Source of the DNA: Bacillota bacterium
Lineage (GTDB): Bacteria > Bacillota_A > Clostridia > Lachnospirales > Lachnospiraceae
Direction: 5' to 3'
Assembly: GCA_023407175.1 (NCBI GenBank)
Contig: JAEYMU010000040.1
Coordinates: 1-64,000, forward strand
Length of the DNA: 64,000 bases
In this document: piece after piece, positions 55,861 to 64,000 of the stretch
Numbering within the stretch: the first letter of the stretch is position 1
How the letters are laid out: every line of letters begins with the position of its first letter
Translations under genes and position numbers: made by a program
The notes under the pieces: generated by a model
What the model was told of the DNA's origin: nothing
Databases searched by the model: none
The model's input: the letters and a program-made list of their open reading frames with translations, nothing else

Positions 55861-57372
55861 ATGAGCAAAACATTTGAGAAGCTACAACCCTATCTCGATA
55901 AAAGCATGGCGTTACTTACTGCCAGAAACTTATTTGAATGGGATGACCAGACAGCCGCTCCCTTTGAAGCCGCTGAATATACGGCCAAGGTCATTGGAAT
56001 CTTATCCGACGAGTATATGAAGAGCTTAATTAATGACGATGTGCGTAAGCTTTTGAAAAAGCTTCAGGAACAAAAGGAGCAGGAGGAGCTGACCGATACC
56101 GAGAAGGCCATTATAAAAGAGCTGGGTAAAACCTATGAGCAGCTGGAAAGCATCCCTCCTGAGGAATACCGTGCCTTCAATGAGTTAACCTCTGTTGCCA
56201 GCAGAAAATGGTCAAAGGCAAGGAAGGATAATAAATATGGGGACTTTGCACCCTATCTGAAAAAAATCATCGAATATAAGAAGAAATTTGCCTCCTACCG
56301 TGCAGGAAACGGTAAGAAGCCCTACGAAGTGCTCCTTAGTGATTATGAGGAATGCTTTCTGATCAAGGAGCTCGACCTATTCTTTGAACAAATTAAGCAG
56401 GAGGTCATACCGCTTCTGAAGGAGGTTGCGAAAAAAGCTGAAACCATTGATAAGAGCTATAATTATCTGAACTATGATATTGAAAGGCAACGGGAATTCT
56501 GCCGTTACCTAAGCGGCTATGTGGGCTTTGACTTTAACCGGGGTGTGATTGCAGAAAGTGCCCATCCCTTTACCCTTCAGCTTCATAACCACGATGTACG
56601 CATCACCAACCGCTACATTGAGAACAATCTGGAAAGTGCCATGTTCTCCATCATCCATGAGACGGGTCATGCAATGTATGAGATGAATATCGATGATGCC
56701 ATCACCCAGACCCCCGTTGGCGGCGGTGCCTCCATGGGCATGCATGAATCCCAGTCCCGCTTTTATGAGAATGTCATCGGCCGCAGCAGGGATTTCTGGG
56801 AACCCATCTATGGTAAATTAGTGGATACCTATCCAGAGAATCTGGATGGTATCTCTTTGGAGCATTTTATTAAGGGAATTAATAAAGCTGCCCCGAATCT
56901 AATCCGTACCGAAGCGGATGAGCTTTCCTATTCCATCCATATTCTGATCCGCTATGAGCTTGAAAAGGCTATTTTTTCTGAAGATATCAAGGTGGAGGAG
57001 CTTCCCGCCCTCTGGAACCAAAAATACCAGGATTACATGGGCGTTACCCCCTCCACCGATACGGAAGGTATTCTGCAGGACACTCATTGGTCCTGGGGCG
57101 AATTCGGATACTTCCCGTCCTATGCCATCGGTACTGCCATCGCTTCCCAGCTTTATGCCTGTATGCTTGATAAAATGCCCCTGGACCGTTATCTAAGGGA
57201 AGGGAATTTGATTCCTATTCGTGATTTCTTGAAGGAATACGTCCATAAATACGGTGCCACCAAGAACACAAACCAAATTTTAAGGGATGTCTGCGGAGAG
57301 GATTTTTCTGCGGATTACTATATTAAATATCTGAAGGACAAATATACCACGCTATATGAATTAAATGGATAA
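55861..57372 (+). CDS. M32-family metallo-carboxypeptidase
   Basis: The 503-residue enzyme has the zinc motif HETGHAMYE (HExxH, about residues 269-277) and the M32 motif HESQSRFYENVIGRS. It should remove C-terminal residues from peptides in the cytoplasm; no signal peptide. GGAGG 5 nt upstream supports the ATG at 55861 over the in-frame ATG at 55834, which would lie at the predicted transcription start. It is divergent from enolase. Confidence 0.93.
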   Translation: MSKTFEKLQPYLDKSMALLTARNLFEWDDQTAAPFEAAEYTAKVIGILSDEYMKSLINDDVRKLLKKLQEQKEQEELTDTEKAIIKELGKTYEQLESIPPEEYRAFNELTSVASRKWSKARKDNKYGDFAPYLKKIIEYKKKFASYRAGNGKKPYEVLLSDYEECFLIKELDLFFEQIKQEVIPLLKEVAKKAETIDKSYNYLNYDIERQREFCRYLSGYVGFDFNRGVIAESAHPFTLQLHNHDVRITNRYIENNLESAMFSIIHETGHAMYEMNIDDAITQTPVGGGASMGMHESQSRFYENVIGRSRDFWEPIYGKLVDTYPENLDGISLEHFIKGINKAAPNLIRTEADELSYSIHILIRYELEKAIFSEDIKVEELPALWNQKYQDYMGVTPSTDTEGILQDTHWSWGEFGYFPSYAIGTAIASQLYACMLDKMPLDRYLREGNLIPIRDFLKEYVHKYGATKNTNQILRDVCGEDFSADYYIKYLKDKYTTLYELNG

Positions 57373-57424
57373 TTATACTTTTTATTGCATCTTTTATAAA
57401 AACGAGGTAATATTATGTTACAAA

Positions 57425-57577
57425 TTCAGCCTTGCAGGGAAGGCGGCAGGTTCCGGGGAAAAAATGTTTTCCATTCGGAGTATTTGCATACGCATACGTA
57501 ATGCAATTAAGCGAAAGCGGCTCCGATATGAAAACATTTCTTTCCCTGGGAACTGTCAATTTCCCTGCAAGGCTGAA
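57425..57577. repeat. 153-bp imperfect palindrome upstream of argH
   Basis: TTCAGCCTTGCAGGGAA (57425-57441) and TTCCCTGCAAGGCTGAA (57561-57577) are perfect 17-bp inverted ends. An inner pair, GGAAAAAATGTTTTC against GAAAACATTTCTTTCC, then ATTCGGAG against CTCCGAT, continues the symmetry nearly to the centre. It has no coding capacity. It begins about 50 bp after the M32 stop and ends 51 bp before argH, with a small CCGCC/GGCGG stem (57594-57608) between it and the argH ribosome binding site. It could be a mobile palindromic unit or a transcription attenuator for argH. Confidence 0.7.
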
Positions 57578-57628
57578 CTGCAGCACTGAAATACCGCCAT
57601 AAACGGCGGCAGAAAAGAGGTAGGATAA

Positions 57629-59008
57629 ATGAAGCTCTGGGGCGGACGCTTTACAAAAGAAACCAATCAATTGGTTCATAATTTTAATGCATCAATTTCC
57701 TTTGATCAGAAATTTTTTAAGCAGGATATCGAGGGCAGTATTGCCCATGTAACCATGCTGGCAAAACAGGATATCATATCCGAGGGTGAAAAAGACCTTA
57801 TCATCAGCGGCTTATCCGGTATCATGGAGGATATTATAAATGGCAGCCTGACGATAGACAGTAAGTATGAGGACATTCACAGCTTCGTTGAAGCTCATTT
57901 AATTGAACGTATCGGCGATGCCGGTAAGAAGCTGCATACCGGAAGAAGCCGCAATGACCAGGTAGCGCTGGATATGAAGCTTTATACCAGGGACGAAATC
58001 AGTGAAATCGACGGGTTAGTGAAAGAATTAATGATTACCATTCATGATATCATGAAAGCAAATACGGATACCTTCATGCCGGGCTTTACCCATTTGCAGA
58101 AGGCACAGCCGGTCACTCTTGCCCACCATTTTGGAGCTTATTTTGAGATGTTCAAGCGTGACCGTTCCAGATTATCGGATATTGCAAGGCGACTTAATCT
58201 TTCACCCATCGGCTCCGGCGCACTGGCAGGTACCACCTATCCGCTGGACCGTGAATATACTGCAGGCCTTTTGGGCTTTGACGGCCCCACCTTAAACAGT
58301 ATGGACAGTGTGGCCGACCGTGATTATCTGATTGAGCTTTTGAGTGCACTCTCCACAATCATGATGCATCTGAGCCGCTTCAGCGAGGAAATTATTATCT
58401 GGAACAGTAATGAATACCAGTTTGTAGAGCTGGACGACGCATATTCCACCGGCTCCAGTATTATGCCGCAGAAGAAAAATCCGGATATCGCAGAGCTTGT
58501 CCGCGGAAAGACCGGCCGTGTCTATGGTACGCTCATGTCGCTGCTCACGGTTATGAAGGGACTTCCCCTGGCCTATAACAAGGATATGCAGGAGGATAAG
58601 GAATTGACCTTTGATGCCATTGACACTGTAAAGGGTTGTTTGTCGCTATTCCAGGGAATGGTCTCCACGATGAAATTCAACAAGGAGATTATGGCCAGCA
58701 GTGCGCGCAACGGCTTTACCAATGCCACCGATGCCGCAGATTACCTGGTAAATAAGGGGGTTCCCTTCCGGGATGCCCATGGAATCATCGGACAACTGGT
58801 GCTCTACTGTATCGACCGTGGTATTGCTCTCGAGGACATGAGCCTGGAAGAATACAAAAAAATCAGTCCGGTATTCGAGTCAGATATCTACGAAGCCATC
58901 AGCCTCACAGCCTGTGTAAATAAAAGAAATACCATCGGTGCACCGGGAACAGAGGCCATGGCCCGGGTTTTAGAGCTGAATGAGGAATATCTGAAGGCTT
59001 CCAACTAA
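57629..59008 (+). CDS. argH: Argininosuccinate lyase
   Basis: The 459-residue enzyme splits argininosuccinate into arginine and fumarate, the last step of arginine synthesis. The fumarase/aspartase superfamily signature is GSSIMPQKKNPD (about residue 275). The N-terminal MKLWGGRFTKETN and HTGRSRNDQVALD are typical. AGAGGTAGGATAA precedes the ATG. No other arginine gene is nearby, although argG usually accompanies argH. Confidence 0.97.
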   Translation: MKLWGGRFTKETNQLVHNFNASISFDQKFFKQDIEGSIAHVTMLAKQDIISEGEKDLIISGLSGIMEDIINGSLTIDSKYEDIHSFVEAHLIERIGDAGKKLHTGRSRNDQVALDMKLYTRDEISEIDGLVKELMITIHDIMKANTDTFMPGFTHLQKAQPVTLAHHFGAYFEMFKRDRSRLSDIARRLNLSPIGSGALAGTTYPLDREYTAGLLGFDGPTLNSMDSVADRDYLIELLSALSTIMMHLSRFSEEIIIWNSNEYQFVELDDAYSTGSSIMPQKKNPDIAELVRGKTGRVYGTLMSLLTVMKGLPLAYNKDMQEDKELTFDAIDTVKGCLSLFQGMVSTMKFNKEIMASSARNGFTNATDAADYLVNKGVPFRDAHGIIGQLVLYCIDRGIALEDMSLEEYKKISPVFESDIYEAISLTACVNKRNTIGAPGTEAMARVLELNEEYLKASN

Positions 59009-59034
59009 AAGGCAAAGCTGCTTAACACATGTTT

Positions 59035-59067
59035 AAAAGGGTACGGTTCAAAGAACCGCACCCTTTT
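59035..59067. terminator. Bidirectional terminator between argH and signal peptidase
   Basis: AAAAGGGTACGGTTC pairs with GAACCGCACCCTTTT across a 3-nt loop, with one mismatch. T-rich arms on both strands. Confidence 0.85.
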
Positions 59068-59076
59068 CCTTATGTA

Positions 59077-59616
59077 TCATTCACTTTTTTCATAATCATA
59101 CTTCTTAAACCAGGTAAAATCGGGATATTTAAAAATTGCCTTTCCCAGAATCTTGCTTCGCTTTACAAATTTATTTTCCCAATACCTGGAATCCTCCGAT
59201 ACTCCCCGATTGTCACCCATCATGAAATAGCTATCCTCAGGTACGGTATAGGGGCCAAAGGGCTCAACCTTGGCCATAACATAATCCTCAACCAGCTTCT
59301 TTCCATCAATATATACAAATCCGTCCTCCCTGCCTTCCACCGTCTCACCGGGCAGACCGATAATTCTTTTGATGTAATCTATTTTTTCATTATCCGGATA
59401 GGGAAATACGATAATATCCCCTCTCTTAGGATCACTGAAAAGATAGGACTGACGCAGGGTAAATACCTTGTCTCCGATCATGATCGTGTTTTCCATGGAC
59501 CCGGTCGGTACTTCAACTCTTAGTATGATTACTTTATTGATAAAAAATGCTACTCCAAAAGCGATAACAAATACTAAGACCCAACTAATAATTTCCTTAA
59601 ATATTTTATTTCGCAT
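59077..59616 (-). CDS. lepB: Signal peptidase I
   Basis: The 179-residue membrane-bound protease removes signal peptides from exported proteins. An N-terminal span (about residues 9-32) is followed by the catalytic Ser in PTGSMENTI and the Lys in YIKRIIGLPGETVE, the Ser/Lys dyad of type I signal peptidases. The box MMGDNRGVSEDSRYW is also conserved. Single span and short length fit the Gram-positive (SipS) form. Confidence 0.94.
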   Translation of the reverse strand: MRNKIFKEIISWVLVFVIAFGVAFFINKVIILRVEVPTGSMENTIMIGDKVFTLRQSYLFSDPKRGDIIVFPYPDNEKIDYIKRIIGLPGETVEGREDGFVYIDGKKLVEDYVMAKVEPFGPYTVPEDSYFMMGDNRGVSEDSRYWENKFVKRSKILGKAIFKYPDFTWFKKYDYEKSE

Positions 59617-59703
59617 AAGATTACCTCATAATAGTAGTAATTTTAAAACTATCACCCATTATAAACTCCAGTGTGCTTTTTGTAAACATAAAACCCACGG
59701 CAT

Positions 59704-60987
59704 TTATACCTTTGTAATTGTAAACAGTGCATCAGCCGCCATCCACAACCCCGGAAAATATCTCATGATCTGCCAGACCCCAGAGCCGTTAATGCCAAAT
59801 TCCGGTATCAGCCTTAGCTTGGCGTCCATGCTTCTGACATCATCAAACCATACAATATGCTCTACTCCCTGCTCATTTGTATAGTTAAAGAAGGGTGACA
59901 TGGCAGCTTCGTCAAACTGGATGGTTACCCCATATTGGACGGCACGTTCAATTGCCTCCTGGTTACCGATCGTCTGTGCGGCTGTCTGCCCCGCTACAAA
60001 TGGAAGAGGCCAGTCATAGGCATAATTGGGCGTCCCCATTAATATCTTATCCGGATCAATCACGGACACTCCATATCTTAGTACATTACGCATATTGTTG
60101 ATTGGCGAGGTAGGCATCGGCGGACCGAAGGTGTAGCCCCATTCATAGGTCATCAGCAGCACCTTGTCTGCAACGGCTCCGATCGCCGGATAATTATGCG
60201 CTTCATACAAAAGTCCCTTCATATCGCCTGAAACCTTTGGTGCCAGTGCCACAAGTGTAATCATGCCAAGCTCATCCAGCCTTGCATTTACAGCCTTAAC
60301 GAAATTTAGAAACCCGTCTCCATCTTCCGGCAGAATAAACTCAAAATCGATATCGATGCCTCCATAGCCCTTCTCCTGCAGAGCAGCAGCCAGATTATTG
60401 ATCAGTGTTGTCTGTACCTCCTGGTTGTTGAACATATTATGGGCGCTTTCGCTGCTGAAATTTCCCGTTGCATCCATAGGTGCTAGAACCATGATCGGTA
60501 CCACACCAAACTCCTTGGCAAGGGCAATCAGCTCTTCATCCTCGATGGGTATCAGTTCTCCGGTTGGTGTGAACCCATAAGTAAACAGGGATATATAGGC
60601 TAAGAAGGGAAGCGTCTTTCTTAGTACGGTACGGTCAATAAAGGGATAGGCGTAACCATTGATAACTACAGTATCTATGGGGTCTTCATCAGCATAAGTA
60701 ATGACAAGAACCTCTCCCGGAAATAAGCTTTCCCTTGCCGCTACCTGGGGATTGCGCTGTAATATCTGAATCGGATCAATCTCATACTCCTGGGCCACTT
60801 TATATAGATTGTCACCTTCCACCACCGTATGGACTGTCTCCGGGCGCCTGATCCCGATGCTTTGTCCTATTACCAGCCGATCCGGATTCGGGAGTTCATT
60901 TTCCAATATAATACGCTCCCTGGATACTCCATACTGATCTGCTATCGCCTCAAGCGTATCTCCTTCCTTCACCACATGAATCGTCAT
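59704..60987 (-). CDS. LysM-GH18 protein (spore cortex/peptidoglycan hydrolase-like)
   Basis: The 427-residue protein has two LysM domains (about residues 2-46 and 50-95). A GH18 domain from about 110 follows, with the catalytic segment YGGIDIDFEFI (DxxDxDxE equivalent). This architecture matches the YaaH/SleL-type cortex-fragment glucosaminidases of spore-formers. There is no signal peptide, as is common for spore-deposited members. The start at 60987 follows GAGGAGGCAT; an in-frame start four codons earlier exists. Confidence 0.9.
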   Translation of the reverse strand: MTIHVVKEGDTLEAIADQYGVSRERIILENELPNPDRLVIGQSIGIRRPETVHTVVEGDNLYKVAQEYEIDPIQILQRNPQVAARESLFPGEVLVITYADEDPIDTVVINGYAYPFIDRTVLRKTLPFLAYISLFTYGFTPTGELIPIEDEELIALAKEFGVVPIMVLAPMDATGNFSSESAHNMFNNQEVQTTLINNLAAALQEKGYGGIDIDFEFILPEDGDGFLNFVKAVNARLDELGMITLVALAPKVSGDMKGLLYEAHNYPAIGAVADKVLLMTYEWGYTFGPPMPTSPINNMRNVLRYGVSVIDPDKILMGTPNYAYDWPLPFVAGQTAAQTIGNQEAIERAVQYGVTIQFDEAAMSPFFNYTNEQGVEHIVWFDDVRSMDAKLRLIPEFGINGSGVWQIMRYFPGLWMAADALFTITKV

Positions 60988-61083
60988 ATGCCTCCTCACT
61001 GCTTTGTTTATCTTTGTTTACAGCAAATAAACTTTATATTAATATATGACACAGAAATAATATGGTGAATGCTCTGTCCATCG

Positions 61084-61112
61084 TTGCATATTAATTATAA
61101 ATAGCATATAAT
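61084..61112 (+). promoter_or_regulatory. Promoter of flavin reductase-like gene
   Basis: TTGCAT (61084-61089) and TATAAT (61107-61112) are 17 bp apart, about 55 bp before the start. Confidence 0.65.
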
Positions 61113-61165
61113 AGCACCGGAACCGGTTATTATGCTTCATATTTTCAGGAAGAATGGAGGTTAAA

Positions 61166-61672
61166 ATGAATCAATTTAAAGAGACAACGCCTGAAATGTT
61201 AAAAAATAATACCTTTCAGGTCATCGGCAAGGATTGGATGCTGGTTACAGCCGGCAATGCAGACAAAACAAATACCATGACTGCTTCCTGGGGCGGATTT
61301 GGTGTCATGTTCGGGAAGAACGCAGCTTATATCGTGATCCGTCCACAGCGCTATACCAGGGAATTTATTGACCGGGAAGACACCTTTTCCTTAAGCTTTC
61401 TAAATCATAGCTACCGCAAGCAGCTGAATTATCTCGGCTCAGTATCCGGAAGGGATGAGGACAAAATTGCGAACTCCGGTCTCACACTGGATTTTACTCA
61501 CGATACCCCTTATTTTATGGAAGCCGATACCGTTATGATTTGCAGGAAGCTGGTCAGACAGCCTCTGGCTCCTGATTCTCTGCTCAATGAGAGCCTGGAT
61601 AAATCTTTTTATCCAATGAAGGACTACCATATCCTGTATATTGCTGAAATCATAAAGGTTCTGCGAAAATAA
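61166..61672 (+). CDS. Flavin reductase-like domain protein
   Basis: The 168-residue protein matches the flavin reductase/FMN-binding split-barrel group: WMLVTAGNADKTNTMTASWGGFGVM and the following VIRPQRYTREFI. It probably binds FMN and acts as a small NAD(P)H-dependent oxidoreductase; the substrate is unknown. GGAGG 6 nt upstream supports the ATG at 61166 over an in-frame ATG at 61154. It is a single-gene unit ending in a strong terminator. Confidence 0.85.
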   Translation: MNQFKETTPEMLKNNTFQVIGKDWMLVTAGNADKTNTMTASWGGFGVMFGKNAAYIVIRPQRYTREFIDREDTFSLSFLNHSYRKQLNYLGSVSGRDEDKIANSGLTLDFTHDTPYFMEADTVMICRKLVRQPLAPDSLLNESLDKSFYPMKDYHILYIAEIIKVLRK

Positions 61673-61708
61673 TATCCTAAGCATACATTAATTATCCCGG
61701 TTAAATTT

Positions 61709-61803
61709 AAGAAGCATCTTTTATATGCCTTTCCCCGCTGAAAACAGTTAATCTCATAAGCTGTGGCAGGAGAAAGCATAATATCAGATGCTTCTTTTTT
61801 TAC
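61709..61803 (+). terminator. Long terminator hairpin
   Basis: AAGAAGCATC (61709-61718) pairs with GATGCTTCTT (61787-61796), with further inner pairing (ATGCCTTTCC against GAGAAAGCAT), and the stem is followed by a T-run. It ends the flavin reductase-like transcript. Confidence 0.75.
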
Positions 61804-61814
61804 AATTTTGTATC

Positions 61815-62582
61815 CTATTTTATATCTGCTTTCCGGAAGGCAAGAAGCCCCAATATCAATGTAATTGCCAGATAAACCAGCGCAACAACGGCCGATCTCA
61901 AATAATCATCGCCTCCAGCCGCAGAAGAATTATAAAAGTCTATGTTGTTAACCAGACTGTACTTCGAAAATTCGATTTTTCCTTTATTAATCAGCTCAAT
62001 AATCTGATAGATCAGGGGCTCCACGGTGAGTACTCCAAGGATGTTGATCGCCAACACTCCTCCCAGATTCCGAATCACCATACTTATTAATAAAAAGAAG
62101 GAAACCAGGGCCGCATACAACAGCAGCTCAATACCGATTTTCTTAAATAGATCAGCCGTAAAGACTCCCATTCCACCAAACAGAACCGCTCCGACGCCGG
62201 CACCGATTATAAAGGTTACAAAAATAAGCAGATAGGCTGCCGCCAGCATGGAAATACCTTTGGAAGCATAGATCTTCCATCTAAGGAAGCCCTTGGAAAC
62301 AGAATTTTTCATCGTACCATGAGAAAATTCAGCCGTAACAAAAATTGCAATTATAATGCCTATAAGCAATTGGATATTGCCGGAAAAGACGGATGAGGCA
62401 AAGTCCAGCCCCCCGTCAGGCAGCATGCTCTGATAGACAGCTCCATCCTCACTTGTCAGTGTGGCTGCCCAGTTTAAAATCAAGGCATTCAGGATAAAAA
62501 GTGCCACCTCAATTGCAGCACAAATATAAAACGATTTGGTTTTGAATAACCGATAAAAATCCGAACGTAATAAATTCAACAT
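61815..62582 (-). CDS. ABC transporter permease (ABC-2 type)
   Basis: The 255-residue protein has about six spans and no binding-protein partner, typical of ABC-2 export permeases such as those paired with bacitracin-type ATPases. The N-terminus MLNLLRSDFYRLFKTKSFY is the usual amphipathic start of this family. The ATG at 62582 has GGAGGTTATT upstream; a longer frame exists. It lies 22 bp after the ATPase gene and forms an exporter with it. Confidence 0.85.
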   Translation of the reverse strand: MLNLLRSDFYRLFKTKSFYICAAIEVALFILNALILNWAATLTSEDGAVYQSMLPDGGLDFASSVFSGNIQLLIGIIIAIFVTAEFSHGTMKNSVSKGFLRWKIYASKGISMLAAAYLLIFVTFIIGAGVGAVLFGGMGVFTADLFKKIGIELLLYAALVSFFLLISMVIRNLGGVLAINILGVLTVEPLIYQIIELINKGKIEFSKYSLVNNIDFYNSSAAGGDDYLRSAVVALVYLAITLILGLLAFRKADIK

Positions 62583-62604
62583 AATAACCTCCGTTAACTT
62601 TTGT

Positions 62605-63522
62605 CTAATTATAGGTTCTGTCTGTAGCATCCATCAACTGCATGAAATAAGACTCTAAGTCCTGCCCTACAACCGAGCTGGAATAAATCACAAGTCCATT
62701 TTTGGCAAGCTCCGTATTAATAAGGCCTGCTTTATCCAGCTCCTTTGTAATTCGAAGTGTATTATTATCAAGAACACTGATATTGGCTTCATTGATAATA
62801 CCTGCTATAATCGTCCTTGCCTTAGCAGCATCATCGACCTTTATCTCAAGCTCTCCCACACAGCGCTGCTCTAATTCCTCGTTCGTAAACTCGGCAACAA
62901 TCACACCGTTATTTATTACTCCATATCGGGTGGCAACCCGGGAAAGCTCTCCCAGTATATGGCTTGAAATCAGTATTGTAATTTTTCTTTCCTGGTTCAG
63001 ATGTAAAATCAATTCTCTGATTTCCTTAATACCTGTTGGGTCCAGGCCGTTAATCGGCTCGTCCAGCATGAGGAATTCCGGATCACCCAATAGTGCAATC
63101 GCAACAGCCAAACGCTGCTTCATACCAAGAGAGAAGTTCTTTGCCTTTTTCTTACCGGTTTGCTCCAGGCCGACCAGTGTCAATATCTCTCCCACTGTTT
63201 CCTTCGGATTAAGCCCCAGAAGCTTACAGTAATACATCAGATTCTGCTGTGCTGTCATATGGGGAAATACAGCCGGGTTCTCAATCATTGTACCTGTTCT
63301 TCTTCTTTGGGTATCTAAATCATCACTTTCAAAAAGCCGAATTGTTCCTTCGGTCGGACGCGCAAGACCGGCAACCATACGGATCAAGGTTGTTTTACCG
63401 GCGCCGTTTCTGCCGATAAATCCATAAATATCTCCCTTTTGAACGTTAAGGCTAATACCATTAACAGCTGCTTTTTTTCCAAACAACTTTTTAAGGTTGT
63501 TCGTTTGCAGTACATATTCCAT
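62605..63522 (-). CDS. ABC transporter ATP-binding protein (BcrA-like)
   Basis: The 305-residue ATPase has Walker A GRNGAGKTT, signature FSLGMKQRL (a usual variant of LSGGQ in this subfamily), and Walker B FLMLDEPINGLD. The C-terminal 90 residues are the extra domain seen in bacitracin-type ATPases. The start at 63522 follows GGAGGATATTAAC. With the next gene it forms a two-component exporter, possibly for a peptide antibiotic or lipid. No sensor kinase is beside it. Confidence 0.92.
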   Translation of the reverse strand: MEYVLQTNNLKKLFGKKAAVNGISLNVQKGDIYGFIGRNGAGKTTLIRMVAGLARPTEGTIRLFESDDLDTQRRRTGTMIENPAVFPHMTAQQNLMYYCKLLGLNPKETVGEILTLVGLEQTGKKKAKNFSLGMKQRLAVAIALLGDPEFLMLDEPINGLDPTGIKEIRELILHLNQERKITILISSHILGELSRVATRYGVINNGVIVAEFTNEELEQRCVGELEIKVDDAAKARTIIAGIINEANISVLDNNTLRITKELDKAGLINTELAKNGLVIYSSSVVGQDLESYFMQLMDATDRTYN

Positions 63523-63664
63523 GTTAATATCCTCCTGTTTCATTAAATCCTGTAATATTTAAAACCAAGACTAATTCTATCATACAAATATTAGAAACGC
63601 ATTAAAAAATTATAAAATTCTCCTGATTCTTCCACTAAAAATATTAAACTATGCCATAAACTCA

Positions 63665-64000
63665 TTACACCTGTTCTGAAATCTCCTTACACACATCAAC
63701 CCATTTACTGCTGTTCGCATACTGCTCCAATTCATCACAGGTAAGCTTAATCGCTGAATTACTGCTGCCACAGGCGGGGTAGACATAGGCAAATTGTTTC
63801 AAGGAAATATCCAGATAAACCGGAAGCGATGCTGCCAGACCAAAGGGACATACCCCTCCAACTGCATGTCCGGTATATTGCAGAACCTCTTCCGGAGTCA
63901 GCATCTTCGCCTTTCTTCCAAACTCCGCCTTAAATTTGCTATTATCAATCCTGGCATCTCCTGCAGCCAAAATCAACATTGCCCCTTCCTCAGTCTTAAA
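63665..64000 (-). CDS. YbaK/EbsC-type aminoacyl-tRNA deacylase (partial)
   Basis: The gene runs off the window end: the frame is open from the last base, with FKTEEGAMLILAAGDARID at the edge. About 111 C-terminal residues are visible. They include the conserved motif HAVGGVCPFGLA and a conserved DISLKQFAYVYPACGS, which match the YbaK domain that hydrolyses mischarged Cys-tRNA-Pro or Ala-tRNA-Pro. The internal ATG at 63979 is not the real start. Confidence 0.85.
   Translation of the reverse strand, partial: FKTEEGAMLILAAGDARIDNSKFKAEFGRKAKMLTPEEVLQYTGHAVGGVCPFGLAASLPVYLDISLKQFAYVYPACGSSNSAIKLTCDELEQYANSSKWVDVCKEISEQV

Noticed and set aside
57413..57679. Minus-strand 88-codon frame over the 57425-57577 palindrome
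   Set aside because: It is produced by the inverted repeat, which gives similar peptides from both arms, and has no independent coding support.

Overview
The window looks like a chromosomal segment of a low-to-mid G+C, spore-forming Firmicute, most likely a Lachnospiraceae (Clostridium cluster XIVa) member. This is inferred from the purine-rich ribosome binding sites, a leucine T-box ahead of leuS, an S-layer-homology protein, a LysM/GH18 protein of the spore-cortex type, and two sugar ABC importers with no ATPase gene of their own. I see no rRNA, tRNA, CRISPR array, transposase or prophage.

Layout. (1) 1-6173: three minus-strand genes for a lipoprotein, a large secreted protein with a Pro-Thr linker and an S-layer-homology protein. 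They are bracketed by two directly oriented 143-bp palindromic elements. (2) 6174-7565: a possible gene remnant, then two overlapping genes of unknown function. (3) 7651-38203: about 30 kb devoted mainly to alpha-glucan (glycogen, starch, maltodextrin) use. One apparent minus-strand operon encodes malQ, glgP, a sugar-binding lipoprotein, two permeases, a lipoprotein alpha-amylase and a debranching enzyme. A second encodes a binding protein, two permeases, a second malQ and a LacI regulator. A third encodes a CDP-alcohol phosphatidyltransferase, a third malQ and a second glgP. A GH31 alpha-glucosidase lies divergent from an AraC regulator. A further LacI regulator, a HAD phosphatase and a chemoreceptor are interspersed.

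(4) 38322-42062: T-box-controlled leuS and an EamA transporter. (5) 42523-45969: a tightly coupled plus-strand operon with a diacylglycerol-type glycosyltransferase, a cytoplasmic NodB-type deacetylase, a flippase-like membrane protein and a DedA protein, suggesting a membrane glycolipid or lipid-linked-sugar pathway. (6) 46076-64000: a SIR2-TPR protein (candidate NADase or defence effector), a MATE exporter, a P-type Ca2+ ATPase, a small unknown protein, an MBL-fold protein, enolase, an M32 carboxypeptidase, argH, signal peptidase I, the LysM-GH18 protein, a flavin reductase-like protein, a two-gene ABC exporter and a truncated YbaK-type deacylase.

How they work together. The amylase would cut alpha-glucan outside the cell and the two importers would bring in maltodextrins. 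MalQ, GlgP, the debranching enzyme and the alpha-glucosidase would then turn them into glucose-1-phosphate and glucose. Two LacI proteins, one AraC protein and two candidate operators just downstream of promoters suggest substrate-responsive control.

The intergenic regions hold at least five unlike families of inverted-repeat elements. Two families are present twice: 1-143 with 6031-6173, and 42178-42342 with 48078-48130. The rest appear once. Other non-coding signals are a three-part phased palindrome array before the M32 gene and a hairpin after each sugar-binding-protein gene.
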